The notes under the pieces were generated by a model, which saw nothing but the letters and a program-made list of their open reading frames with translations, was not told the DNA's origin and did no database searches. This document shows positions 25,966 to 34,199 of a stretch of 64,000 nucleotides of DNA, in pieces. The DNA is from JAYVSZ01 sp043774925 (lineage in GTDB: Bacteria > Pseudomonadota > Gammaproteobacteria > Burkholderiales > Methylophilaceae): assembly GCA_043774925.1 (NCBI GenBank), contig JAYVSZ010000003.1, positions 1 to 64,000 of the forward strand. Reading direction: 5' to 3'. The translations under genes were made by a program, and so were the position numbers. Numbering within the stretch: the stretch's first letter is position 1; the number at the start of each line of letters is the position of its first letter.

Positions 25966-26811
25966 ATGTCACAATCCATATTATACGTGGTCGCCACGCC
26001 AATCGGCAATCTGGGCGATATTACCTTGCGCGCGCTGGAAATTTTGAAAAGCGTAGATGCGATTGCGGCGGAAGATACGCGCCATACCAGCGGCCTGTTA
26101 AGCCACTTTGGTATCAGCAAAAAACTCATTGCCGTGCATCAACATAACGAGCAACAATCTGCCGAAGCGCTTGTAGCAAGGCTGCAAGCGGGTGAAAGCA
26201 TCGCGCTGGTGACTGACGCTGGAACGCCAGGAATTAGCGATCCGGGCGCGATTGTGGTCGCTGCTGCGCGCGCGGCGGGTTTTAAAGTGGTGCCAGTTCC
26301 AGGCGCAAGCGCCGCCATTGCTGCCTTGTCGGCTAGCGGCATTACGCAAAACGGCTTTCAATTTATTGGCTTTTTGCCAGCCAGTGGCGCGGCACGGTGT
26401 AAAGTTTTAGAGCAATTAAAGGCGCAAACCGTCACTTTGGTGTTTTACGAAGCGCCACATCGCATCGTGGAATGCGTGCAAGATTTAGCGAAAATTTTGG
26501 GCGAAACTCGACAAATCACCATCGCCCGTGAGCTTACCAAAACGTTCGAGACGATTTATACCTGCCCTGCAAGCCGCATGAATACTTGGTTGCAGGCAGA
26601 TAGCAATCAACAACGTGGCGAGTTTGTGTTGCTGGTAGAACCTGCGCCGCTGGTAGAATCTGATGAAATCAGCGCAGAAGCGCAACGTGTATTAAAATGC
26701 TTGCTGGCAGAATTGCCGCTAAAACAAGCGGTAAAATTGGCGACTGAAATTACCAGTTTAAAGAAAAATGATTTATATGAATTGGCGCTTGGTCTAAAAA
26801 GTAAAATATAA
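25966..26811 (+). CDS. rsmI: 16S rRNA (cytidine1402-2'-O)-methyltransferase RsmI
   Basis: A 281-aa SAM-dependent tetrapyrrole-methylase-fold enzyme that 2'-O-methylates C1402 in the ribosomal P site. Motifs include YVVATPIGNLGDIT, AAEDTRHTSGLLSHFGI, VTDAGTPGISDPG and VFYEAPHRIVE. The length is normal. It is divergent from yraN. Confidence 0.96.
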   Translation: MSQSILYVVATPIGNLGDITLRALEILKSVDAIAAEDTRHTSGLLSHFGISKKLIAVHQHNEQQSAEALVARLQAGESIALVTDAGTPGISDPGAIVVAAARAAGFKVVPVPGASAAIAALSASGITQNGFQFIGFLPASGAARCKVLEQLKAQTVTLVFYEAPHRIVECVQDLAKILGETRQITIARELTKTFETIYTCPASRMNTWLQADSNQQRGEFVLLVEPAPLVESDEISAEAQRVLKCLLAELPLKQAVKLATEITSLKKNDLYELALGLKSKI

Positions 26812-26835
26812 AAAGTAAAATAAAGGGAATAATAA

Positions 26836-27423
26836 ATGACGGACTTACCAGCCGCTTTGCAGCAAAAGCTTAGGGATGAATTAAAAGCGAATGAAAAAAC
26901 GATATGGACAGGTCAGCCCGACCCCAATGTGATGATGAAACAAGGCTTTAAATTATACTTTTTCTTTATTCCTTGGACATTATTTGCACTGTTTTGGATG
27001 TATGCAGCAAGCGGTTTTAAATTGCCAAGCTTTAATTTTGAAAATGGCTTTGATGCTTTTGGAACGTTGTTTCCGCTGTTTGCTGTGCCTTTTGTGATGG
27101 TTGGGTTTTGGGGTCTAAGCTCGCCAGTGTGGGTAAAGCGCAGGGCAGAAAACACGGTTTATGCCATCACTAATCAACGTTTATTACTACTAATGTTTGG
27201 TAAAAATATCAAAATAGAATCGTATTATCCCAAAGATGTAAATCAGCTAGCGCGCAATGAAAAACCCGATGGCTCAGGCGATTTGCTATTTGCAACAAAT
27301 CAATATCGTGATAGTGATGGCGATGCACGCACCAAACAAGATGGATTTTATGCAGTTGCAGATGTGAAAAAAGTAGAACGCTTAGTAGAGGATTTTTTAA
27401 AACAAAACGAAGTAATAAAATAG
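26836..27423 (+). CDS. membrane protein with PH-like (DUF304-type) domain
   Basis: A 195-aa protein with two hydrophobic segments (about residues 38-60 and 78-98) and a C-terminal soluble domain whose YAITNQRLLLL sequence resembles bacterial PH domains that follow a membrane anchor. IWTGQPDPNVM near the N-terminus is also common in these proteins. The start has a good AAGGGAA site. No function can be given; it lies 24 nt after rsmI and before pyrC on the same strand. Confidence 0.62.
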   Translation: MTDLPAALQQKLRDELKANEKTIWTGQPDPNVMMKQGFKLYFFFIPWTLFALFWMYAASGFKLPSFNFENGFDAFGTLFPLFAVPFVMVGFWGLSSPVWVKRRAENTVYAITNQRLLLLMFGKNIKIESYYPKDVNQLARNEKPDGSGDLLFATNQYRDSDGDARTKQDGFYAVADVKKVERLVEDFLKQNEVIK

Positions 27424-27456
27424 TTTGGCTAACATGATGACTAGTAAGCGCACAGC

Positions 27457-28497
27457 ATGAAATTGATTACTTTAACCCGCCCAGACGATTGGCACTTGCA
27501 CCTGCGCGATGGCGCTGTGCTTGCCGCCGTGTTGCCAGGTACGGCGCGGCAATTTGCGCGGGCGATCGTGATGCCTAATTTGCGCCCACCAGTGACAACG
27601 ACCATGCTCGCAGAGGCATATAGGACGCGGGTGCTGGCGGCGTTGCCAAAAGGCGCAACATTTGAGCCTTTAATGACGCTGTATTTAACTGATAAAACTT
27701 CTGCGGACGAAATAAAGCGTGCCAAAGCCAGCGGATTTGTGCACGGTGTAAAGCTTTACCCAGCGGGCGCGACGACGAATTCTGATTCTGGTGTAAGCGA
27801 TTTAAGCAAATGTGAAAAAGCGCTGGAAGCGATGCAGGACGTGGGCTTGCCGCTACTGACGCATGGCGAGGTAGCTGATGCGGATGTCGATGTGTTTGAC
27901 CGCGAAAAAGTGTTTATCGAGCGCAATATGCACGCGCTTTTAAAAAATTATCCCCAATTAAAAATTATTTTTGAACACATCACCACCAAAGATGCAGCAG
28001 ACTTTGTATCAAGCGCGCCAAATAACGTCGCGGCGACCATTACCGCGCATCATTTGCTGATGAATCGCAACGAAATGTTTGCGGGCGGTATTCGCCCGCA
28101 TCATTATTGCTTGCCAGTGTTAAAGCGCGAAGAGCATCGCTTGGCTTTGGTAAAAGCTGCCACGTCGGGGAATTCAAAATTTTTCTTGGGCACAGATAGC
28201 GCGCCACACAGCAAACACAGCAAAGAAGCGGCATGTGGCTGCGCGGGCATGTACACGGCGCATGCGGCGATAGAGCTCTATGCGGAAGCTTTTGAAAATG
28301 CGGACGCATTGGATAAGTTAGAAGCGTTTGCCAGTTTTTATGGTGCAGATTTTTATGGTTTGCCGCGCAATAACGAAAAAATCACGCTGGTAAAAGAAAG
28401 TTGGCAAGTACCAGCAAGTCTAAAATATGGTAACGACGAACTTATTCCGCTGCGTGCGGGACAAACAATTGCTTGGAAACTTAAACCTGCAACCTAG
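27457..28497 (+). CDS. pyrC: dihydroorotase (class II)
   Basis: A 346-aa zinc amidohydrolase of pyrimidine synthesis that interconverts carbamoyl aspartate and dihydroorotate. Zinc ligands are visible: DWHLHLRDG near the N-terminus, the carboxylated Lys in GVKLYPAGATTNS, LLTHGEV, IFEHITT and the Asp of LGTDSAPH. The length matches the E. coli-type enzyme. Confidence 0.96.
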   Translation: MKLITLTRPDDWHLHLRDGAVLAAVLPGTARQFARAIVMPNLRPPVTTTMLAEAYRTRVLAALPKGATFEPLMTLYLTDKTSADEIKRAKASGFVHGVKLYPAGATTNSDSGVSDLSKCEKALEAMQDVGLPLLTHGEVADADVDVFDREKVFIERNMHALLKNYPQLKIIFEHITTKDAADFVSSAPNNVAATITAHHLLMNRNEMFAGGIRPHHYCLPVLKREEHRLALVKAATSGNSKFFLGTDSAPHSKHSKEAACGCAGMYTAHAAIELYAEAFENADALDKLEAFASFYGADFYGLPRNNEKITLVKESWQVPASLKYGNDELIPLRAGQTIAWKLKPAT

Positions 28498-28504
28498 AGG
28501 AAAA

Positions 28505-29005
28505 ATGATGAAGTTACTGAATAAATCGATATTTTTGTTGATGACAATCGGCCTGAACACCGCGCCAATATTAGCTGCTGAGCCAACGATGATAGACCAA
28601 GGTGGCTACCATGCAGATTTTAAAAAGCTAGATACGGACGACAACGGCAAACTGTCTTACGCCGAGGCAAGCAAAGAAAAATTCATTGCGGATGGCTTTA
28701 GCAAGGCAGATAAAAACAAAAATAACACGCTTAATTATGATGAATATGCCGCGTATAAATCTGAAGTGCAAGGCAAAGAAAGCAAGCGCGTCATCAGCGA
28801 CAGCACCATTACATCCAAAATCAAATCGAAATACTTGCTAGAAAAAGGCATTAAAAGCTTTAAAGTGAGCGTAGAAACCAAAGATGGCATCGTGGTGCTA
28901 AGTGGTTTTGTGGATACTGAAGCCGCGAAAGTGCGGGCTGAGCGAATTGCTGCGGGCGTGAGCGGGGTGAAATCAGTAAGCAATGGTTTGGTGGTAAAAC
29001 CTTAA
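28505..29005 (+). CDS. secreted EF-hand plus BON domain protein
   Basis: A 166-aa exported protein (signal about residues 1-24, ending LAA). Two EF-hand loops follow: DTDDNGKLSYAE and DKNKNNTLNYDE, each with acidic or polar residues at positions 1, 3, 5, 9 and Glu at 12. Residues about 98-166 are a BON domain (GIVVLSGFVDTEAAKVRAE). The start is fixed by AGAGG 5 nt upstream; an earlier in-frame start overlaps pyrC and is not favoured. A calcium-dependent envelope role is plausible but unproven. Confidence 0.82.
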   Translation: MMKLLNKSIFLLMTIGLNTAPILAAEPTMIDQGGYHADFKKLDTDDNGKLSYAEASKEKFIADGFSKADKNKNNTLNYDEYAAYKSEVQGKESKRVISDSTITSKIKSKYLLEKGIKSFKVSVETKDGIVVLSGFVDTEAAKVRAERIAAGVSGVKSVSNGLVVKP

Positions 29006-29148
29006 TATAATATGCGCTACGAGCCAATATCCATGCGGGTCGTAGAGCCTGTCCTGGAATGTTTTAATCGGGGAGCATCAATAGCGAAGCGTATTGCGCC
29101 CTACTTGGCTATGTATATTATTATCAAACATAGGGGGGAGAGTTGGAT

Positions 29149-29448
29149 ATGGATTCGTCAACAGTATTTATTCTTTTTATTGGCGTGGCAATCGTACTAT
29201 TGATTATTGCAAGCAGAAAAAAAAGTGGTCGCGCCGAGCTTAAAAAGATAATGATTTTTCTCGGTATAGCGATGGGCGGGGGTTTCATTTCCAGCATATT
29301 AGTGCAGCTTAGTGCTGGATTAATTGGTCGTGTACCATCAGCGGTCATTGTACTGGCCTGTTTTGCAGCTTGGTATATATTTAAAATACTCAATAAAAAA
29401 CCATCCGAGACAACACAAGAAGAAAAGAGCGATGCTAAGAAGAACTGA
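29149..29448 (+). CDS. small membrane protein, unknown function
   Basis: A 99-aa protein with hydrophobic segments near residues 5-20, 36-55 and 65-80 and a charged Lys/Glu-rich C-terminal tail. ATG 29149 has a GGGGGGAG site 8 nt upstream; a TTG six bases earlier is the alternative. No family is recognised. It lies between an intergenic repeat-like region and the convergent HEPN-like gene. Confidence 0.55.
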   Translation: MDSSTVFILFIGVAIVLLIIASRKKSGRAELKKIMIFLGIAMGGGFISSILVQLSAGLIGRVPSAVIVLACFAAWYIFKILNKKPSETTQEEKSDAKKN

Positions 29449-29499
29449 TGGTGTTAGCGTCAATTTAATTTTCATCGAATTAAGACTCCCAGCCTATGC

Positions 29500-30069
29500 T
29501 CAAGCCTCAGGCACGGCAAGGGAGATTAAGTTGAGGAAAGCCGCCACATCGTTCTTTGCTAAATTATTGAAATCAGGCCACGGCGCACCTACAATCTCTT
29601 CGTGAATGATATTTACAAACTCCTGAAGGTTTTGAAAATAAATTTCATCATCGCCTTTGGTAAATGCACCTAAGGTTGCACCGCCTAAAATCGTGGCAAG
29701 GTCATTGTGAGAAAGTAGTTTATTTCGCGCGCCTCTTAGTTGGTTTGCGAAGTCGTTCAATTTTTTATACAAAGGTTCAAGTTTTTGTTTTGTAGCGTCG
29801 CTCCAAGCGCCATAGTCCATAATGTATTCGAGGCTTAGCGTAATTTTTCCACTTACTACGGCGCGGTCATGTAGTTTTACAATTTGTAATAACGAATACT
29901 CTTGGCTAATGATACTTAAGCGTGCTAATTCATCCCCGGCAAAAGATTGTTTCAATTCCTGCGCTCTAGGATTGTTGTCAAACAGTTCTCGATGGTGAAG
30001 CCACGTTTCATAAGCCCAGTCACAAAGCTTGCAGAACTCAACAACAACACATTTAGATAGAGCCGACAT
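29500..30069 (-). CDS. HEPN/AbiU2-like protein
   Basis: A 189-aa, all-helical soluble protein. The sequence LRGARNKLLSHNDLAT contains R-N-K-L-L-S-H, the RxxxxxH form of the HEPN motif found in RNases and in AbiU2-type abortive infection proteins. The protein resembles the AbiU2/HEPN class in layout (helical N-terminus, the R..H motif about two-thirds in). No antitoxin gene such as MNT is adjacent. The catalytic role is inferred from the motif only; many HEPN-like proteins are inactive. Confidence 0.55.
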   Translation of the reverse strand: MSALSKCVVVEFCKLCDWAYETWLHHRELFDNNPRAQELKQSFAGDELARLSIISQEYSLLQIVKLHDRAVVSGKITLSLEYIMDYGAWSDATKQKLEPLYKKLNDFANQLRGARNKLLSHNDLATILGGATLGAFTKGDDEIYFQNLQEFVNIIHEEIVGAPWPDFNNLAKNDVAAFLNLISLAVPEA

Positions 30070-30133
30070 ATACGATGCGGGTTCTCTTTAGAAATCAAAA
30101 GGTTAGTGTAGCACCAAAACCTTTGGTATGCTG

Positions 30134-30142
30134 TGTTAAAAT
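30134..30142 (+). promoter_or_regulatory. extended -10 promoter of rnpB
   Basis: TGTTAAAAT is an extended -10 (TGn plus TAAAAT) placed 6 nt before the first base of the RNase P RNA, the correct distance for initiation. No clear -35 is seen, as allowed for extended -10 promoters. Confidence 0.6.
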
Positions 30143-30147
30143 ATGCA

Positions 30148-30449
30148 AAAGCTGGCCAGACAGTCGCTGCTCAGAAATGAGGGGAGGAAAGTCCGGGCTG
30201 CATAGAGCAGGATGACGGCTAACGGCCGTACGTCGTGAGACGAGGAATAGGGCCACAGAGACGAGCATATTAAGTTATGGTGAAACGCGGTAACCTCCAT
30301 CTGCAGCAATATCAAATAGGCTGGCAATAGGCGTGGCTCGCGCTGCCAGCGGGTAGATAGCTTGAGCGCATGAGCAATTGTGCGCCTAGATGAATGACTG
30401 TCATGCGTTGCAAAACGCGTACAAAACCCGGCTTATCGGCCAGCTTTTT
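30148..30449 (+). ncRNA. rnpB: RNase P RNA, class A
   Basis: The catalytic RNA of RNase P, about 300 nt. The ends pair (AAAGCTGGCC with GGCCAGCTTT) to form helix P1. Conserved blocks are present: GAGGAAAGTCCGGGCT near the 5' end, the central ATAGGGCCACAGAGACGAG, GGTGAAACGCGGTAACC, AGATGAATGACTG, and ACAAAACCCGGCTTAT near the 3' end. It lies directly upstream of the dcw cluster. The 3' helix is followed by a T-rich run that can end transcription. Confidence 0.96.
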
Positions 30450-30450
30450 T

Positions 30451-30608
30451 CTTTCTTTTTGATAGATTTCTTCTGCAATACAATTCAATCACATAAGCCG
30501 TAAGGCTAATATTTTACATTCAGTTAAAATTGTAAATTGTTGATTATTAACACTTTTAAATTTATCACAAAAATGCGCTAAGTCCTTGTCTTATATAGAA
30601 AAAACCTT
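30451..30608. other. AT-rich spacer between rnpB and the mraZ promoter
   Basis: About 160 nt with no coding frame of note. It contains a small AGCCGTAAGGCT hairpin and several AT-rich promoter-like hexamers, none with convincing spacing. I see nothing else in it. Confidence 0.5.
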
Positions 30609-30638
30609 AAAAAGTGCTTGCAAAGCGCTTTTTTTTTA
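30609..30638 (+). terminator. terminator-like hairpin overlapping the mraZ promoter
   Basis: AAAAAGTGC and GCGCTTTTT form a 9-bp stem (one G-U) with a 7-nt loop, followed by T residues. The loop holds the TTGCAA -35 box of the mraZ promoter. It could stop upstream transcription while leaving the promoter usable. Confidence 0.55.
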
Positions 30639-30646
30639 TCTATAGT
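30618..30646 (+). promoter_or_regulatory. mraZ (dcw) promoter Pmra
   Basis: TTGCAA (30618-30623) and TATAGT (30641-30646) are separated by exactly 17 bp. The predicted start near 30653 lies just before the three MraZ boxes, as expected for a MraZ-repressed dcw promoter. Confidence 0.75.
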
Positions 30647-30654
30647 GCCAATTG

Positions 30655-30680
30655 GTGGGGAAAAGTGGAGTTTTGTGGGG
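30655..30680 (+). promoter_or_regulatory. MraZ operator: three GTGGRG boxes
   Basis: GTGGGG, GTGGAG and GTGGGG begin at 30655, 30665 and 30675, each separated by 4 nt (AAAA, TTTT), giving a 10-bp period. This matches the known MraZ site of TGGGN-type direct repeats upstream of mraZ. It lies between the -10 and the mraZ start, so autorepression is expected. Confidence 0.88.
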
Positions 30681-30760
30681 AATTTCTAACTATGCTAAGG
30701 GGGTTAGTAACTCCTCACTTTTTCTAACACAAAATAATTATAGGGCAATAAAACAAAACA

Positions 30761-31201
30761 ATGTTCCGCGGAGCGACAAATTTAAGTATGGATGCAAAAG
30801 GCCGGCTGGCTGTGCCTGCCAAGCATCGCGATGCGCTTTTTGCGCAGTGCGAGGGCAATCTCGTACTGACCGCGCACCCGCACCGTTGCTTGTTGCTGTA
30901 TCCGCAGCCAGCGTGGGAGCCAATTCAAGCCAAAATGATGGGGTTATCCAGTTTTGATAAACAATCGTCCGCTTTGCAGCGCTTGTTGGTGGGTTATGCG
31001 GAAGATTTATCGCTAGATAGCGCAGGTCGTATGTTGGTATCGCCTGTGCTGCGCGAGTTTGCTGGACTGGATAAAGATGTGATGTTGGTTGGTCAGGGCA
31101 GCCATTTTGAGTTATGGAATATGGAAGCATGGCACAAGCAGCTATTGAATGTGACTGGCGACATCGAAATGCCAGCAGAGCTAGACGGATTTTCGCTATG
31201 A
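30761..31201 (+). CDS. mraZ: transcriptional regulator MraZ
   Basis: A 146-aa protein with two AbrB/SpoVT-like swapped-hairpin halves, each with the DxxGR motif (MDAKGRLAVPAKHRD and LDSAGRMLVSPVLRE). MraZ oligomerises and binds repeats upstream of its own operon, repressing dcw transcription. Those repeats are present at 30655-30680. It is the first gene of the dcw cluster and overlaps rsmH by 4 nt (ATGA). Confidence 0.96.
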   Translation: MFRGATNLSMDAKGRLAVPAKHRDALFAQCEGNLVLTAHPHRCLLLYPQPAWEPIQAKMMGLSSFDKQSSALQRLLVGYAEDLSLDSAGRMLVSPVLREFAGLDKDVMLVGQGSHFELWNMEAWHKQLLNVTGDIEMPAELDGFSL

Positions 31202-32184
31202 TGCTGGGCGCGAAATCGGCGCCCGCGACAGCACCAGTATCAGTGTCTCTAGCGCAGGCGTCGCACATTACAGTGTTGCTGGATGAGGCGGTCGATGCGC
31301 TGAATATTCAAGCAGGTGGTACGTATATTGATTGCACCTTTGGGCGCGGTGGGCATAGTAAAAAAATATTAGAAAAGTTAGGCAGTAAAGGTAAGTTATA
31401 TGCGATTGACCGAGATTTGGCGGCATTAGCGGTAGGAAAAACCATCACAGATGCGCGATTTCACATCAATCATTTGCATTTTTCAGAATTGAATCAATTG
31501 GCAACAAAACACAAACTCAGCAACGTTGATGGCATTTTGCTGGATATTGGCATTTCATCGCCACAAATTGACGAAGCTGGGCGTGGGTTTAGTTTTAGGT
31601 TTGATGCGCCTTTAGATATGCGCATGGATCAATCGCGTGGCAAAACGGCGGCAGAGCTGTTGACCACAATTTCGGAACAACAATTAGGGAAAGTGATAAA
31701 AGACTATGGTGAAGAACGGTTTGCTAAGCAGGTTGCAAGGGCGATTATTAAGGAGCGCAATGACGGGCGCGCCATCACCACTACAGGACAGCTTGCCAAG
31801 ATCGTGGCAGACGCAATCCCCAAGGTCGAGCCGGGGCAAAACCCTGCAACGCGCACCTTTCAAGCTTTACGGATTTTCGTCAATCAGGAGCTTGAGGAGT
31901 TATCGCTAGCATTGCCGCAATGTTTAGATTTTTTGGCAGTTGGCGGCAGGCTAGTGGTGATTAGCTTTCATTCGCTAGAAGATAGGATTGTGAAACGCTT
32001 TATCGCGGGCGAGCAAAATCGCGATACCTTACCTAGCAACTTCCCCGTAAAAGCAGCGGATTTGCCACAACCGAGATTAATGGCGGTGGGCAAGGCGATT
32101 AAAACCAGCGCGGCGGAAATTAAGCGCAATCCCCGCTCACGAAGCGCTGTGATGCGCGTGGCAATGCGGACGGCAACAGCATGA
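31198..32184 (+). CDS. rsmH: 16S rRNA (cytosine1402-N4)-methyltransferase RsmH
   Basis: A 328-aa SAM methyltransferase (MraW). Motifs: HITVLLDEAVDAL, the SAM loop DCTFGRGGHSKKIL, DGILLDIGISSPQID and VISFHSLEDRIVKRF. It modifies the same base as RsmI encoded at 25966-26811, N4 of C1402. Start ATG 31198 overlaps the mraZ stop as ATGA; a second ATG directly follows. The ftsL start overlaps its stop by 4 nt. Confidence 0.95.
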   Translation: MMLGAKSAPATAPVSVSLAQASHITVLLDEAVDALNIQAGGTYIDCTFGRGGHSKKILEKLGSKGKLYAIDRDLAALAVGKTITDARFHINHLHFSELNQLATKHKLSNVDGILLDIGISSPQIDEAGRGFSFRFDAPLDMRMDQSRGKTAAELLTTISEQQLGKVIKDYGEERFAKQVARAIIKERNDGRAITTTGQLAKIVADAIPKVEPGQNPATRTFQALRIFVNQELEELSLALPQCLDFLAVGGRLVVISFHSLEDRIVKRFIAGEQNRDTLPSNFPVKAADLPQPRLMAVGKAIKTSAAEIKRNPRSRSAVMRVAMRTATA

Positions 32185-32456
32185 CGCGCTTAAATTTCAT
32201 TTTATATTTTACTTTGATTGCCGTGAGTTTGGGCGTGATTACGTCGCAACACAAGGCGCGCAAACTGTATTTTGAGCTGGAGCAGCAAGAAGAGTTGGCC
32301 AAAAAATACGAAACAGAATATGGTCAATTGCAGCTAGAGCAAAGCACTTGGGCCATGCACTCACGCGTGGAAGAGCTCGCCACCAAAAATTTGCGCATGC
32401 AAGTGCCCGACGCAAAACGCATTCAAGTGATTTCATTGGCCGAGGCAGTGCGCTAA
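32181..32456 (+). CDS. ftsL: cell division protein FtsL
   Basis: A 91-aa bitopic membrane protein: a short cytoplasmic end, one membrane helix (about residues 4-20) and a periplasmic coiled coil rich in Glu, Leu and Lys. FtsL forms the FtsQLB complex that activates FtsWI. The call relies on position between rsmH and ftsI together with topology, since FtsL sequence is poorly conserved. The next gene begins directly after its stop. Confidence 0.92.
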   Translation: MTRLNFILYFTLIAVSLGVITSQHKARKLYFELEQQEELAKKYETEYGQLQLEQSTWAMHSRVEELATKNLRMQVPDAKRIQVISLAEAVR

Positions 32457-34199
32457 ATGGCCTACAACCACCCACAACATCACATTGTTAAGCTGCCCGC
32501 TTGGCGCCGCCGCCTGCTGCTTATCGGCGTGTTGGCGGGCTTTGGCGGCTTGCTGTTGCGTGGCATTTATTTACAAAGCTTACATAAAGACTTTTTACAA
32601 CAAAAAGGTGATGCTAGGTACAGCCGCACGCTTGTATTGCAAGCGCATCGAGGCAAAATTACTGATAGAAATGGCGAATTACTGGCGATAAGCAGCCCGG
32701 TGGAATCGGTATGGGCAAGCCCGCCCGATGTGGAAATTGACGCAAAACAAAAAATTGAGCTAGCCAAATTACTCGAGATAAAACCTAAAGAGTTCGACAA
32801 AAAAATCGCCAATACAGAGCGCGAATTTGTGTACCTCAAGCGCCGCATGTCGCCCACGCAAGCTGCAAAAATCATGAGTTTACAAATCCCTGGCATATTT
32901 CTTGAGCATGAATTTAAGCGTTTTTACCCAGCGGGCGATGTGACCGCGCATGTGGTGGGCTTTACGGGCATTAACGACAATGGCCAAGAAGGTTTTGAGT
33001 TGGCGAAAAATGCTGAGCTTTCTGGTAAATCTGGCGAGCGCCGCGTGATTAAGGATAGGCAAGGCCGTATTGTTGAGGATTTGGAAGCGGTAAAAGTGCC
33101 ACAAGATGGCCACGATTTGGTGTTGAGCATCGACCGCCGCATTCAATATTTAGCGTTTAGAGAGTTGGCCAAAGCGGTGGACTTGTATAAGGCCAAAGCG
33201 GGTGCGGCTGTGGTGCTGGACGCGAAAACGGGCGAAGTGTTGGCGATGACCAATATCCCCACTTACAACCCAAACAATCCAGTGAACATTCAAGGCAAAA
33301 CGCGCAACCGCACGCTGACCGATATTTACGAACCTGGCTCCACAATGAAGCCCATGGCTGTTTCTGCGGCGATGGAGTTTGGTGGTTACAAGCCGGCGAC
33401 CAAAATTGATACGGGCGGAGGCGCGATGTCTATTGGCCCCGCCACCATTCACGATTCACATCCGCACGGCGTGATTACGGTAGCGCAAGTGATACAAGTT
33501 TCCTCTAATATTGGCGCGGCTAAAATGGCGCTTAACCTTAAAAAAGAAGAGCTATGGAGTACTTTTAATCAGCTTGGCTTTGGCGCACCGACGCACATTG
33601 GTTTTCCAGGCGAGGTCGGCGGCAAGTTGCGCCCATACAAAACTTGGCGGCCGATTGAGCAAGCGACCATGGCCTTTGGGCACGGCATTAGCGTGACTTT
33701 GCTGCAAATGGCGCGCGCTTACACAGTATTTGCTAACGAAGGCGAAATGAAGCCAGTTTCACTATTGAAATTAAACGAAGCGCCAATCGGGCATCAAGTG
33801 TTTTCTGCGCAAGTGGCAAGCGACATGAAAGACATGTTGGAGCTAGTGGTGTTGCCTGGCGGAACCGCTATTAAAGCGGCGATTCCGGGTTATCGCGTCG
33901 CGGGAAAAACGGGTACTGCGCATAAACTTGGCCCGCATGGCTACGAGGAAGATAAATATGTCGGCTCATTCGTCGGCTTGGTGCCCGCTTCTAATCCGCG
34001 CTTGATTATGGCGATTATGATCGATGAGCCGACCACGGGCGATTATTATGGCGGCACCATTGCTGCGCCCGTGTTTAGCACGGTAATGGCAGATACCTTG
34101 CGCATGCTGGCGATTCCACAAGATGCGCCAAATACCAATGTGGTGATTCCAAACGAGGCTACTCCAGCCGCCAATGAAGACGCGAAGGAGGTGATATGA
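32457..34199 (+). CDS. ftsI: peptidoglycan transpeptidase FtsI (PBP3)
   Basis: A 580-aa class B penicillin-binding protein that cross-links septal peptidoglycan. One N-terminal membrane helix (about residues 19-38), a dimerisation domain with RGKITDRNGELLA, and a transpeptidase domain with the catalytic STMK (EPGSTMKPM), SSN (VSSNIGAAKM) and KTGT (VAGKTGTAHK) motifs, all intact. Its 3' end overlaps murE by 4 nt. Confidence 0.96.
   Translation: MAYNHPQHHIVKLPAWRRRLLLIGVLAGFGGLLLRGIYLQSLHKDFLQQKGDARYSRTLVLQAHRGKITDRNGELLAISSPVESVWASPPDVEIDAKQKIELAKLLEIKPKEFDKKIANTEREFVYLKRRMSPTQAAKIMSLQIPGIFLEHEFKRFYPAGDVTAHVVGFTGINDNGQEGFELAKNAELSGKSGERRVIKDRQGRIVEDLEAVKVPQDGHDLVLSIDRRIQYLAFRELAKAVDLYKAKAGAAVVLDAKTGEVLAMTNIPTYNPNNPVNIQGKTRNRTLTDIYEPGSTMKPMAVSAAMEFGGYKPATKIDTGGGAMSIGPATIHDSHPHGVITVAQVIQVSSNIGAAKMALNLKKEELWSTFNQLGFGAPTHIGFPGEVGGKLRPYKTWRPIEQATMAFGHGISVTLLQMARAYTVFANEGEMKPVSLLKLNEAPIGHQVFSAQVASDMKDMLELVVLPGGTAIKAAIPGYRVAGKTGTAHKLGPHGYEEDKYVGSFVGLVPASNPRLIMAIMIDEPTTGDYYGGTIAAPVFSTVMADTLRMLAIPQDAPNTNVVIPNEATPAANEDAKEVI

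Noticed and set aside
29012..29203. A 63-codon open frame upstream of the small membrane protein
   Set aside because: No ribosome binding site, overlaps the repeat-like spacer and the better supported gene at 29149 in another frame.
30136..30327. Minus-strand open frame in the rnpB region
   Set aside because: It lies wholly within the conserved RNase P RNA gene.
30652..30957. Plus-strand open frame covering the MraZ boxes
   Set aside because: Out of frame with mraZ and covers the operator; no RBS and no protein family features.
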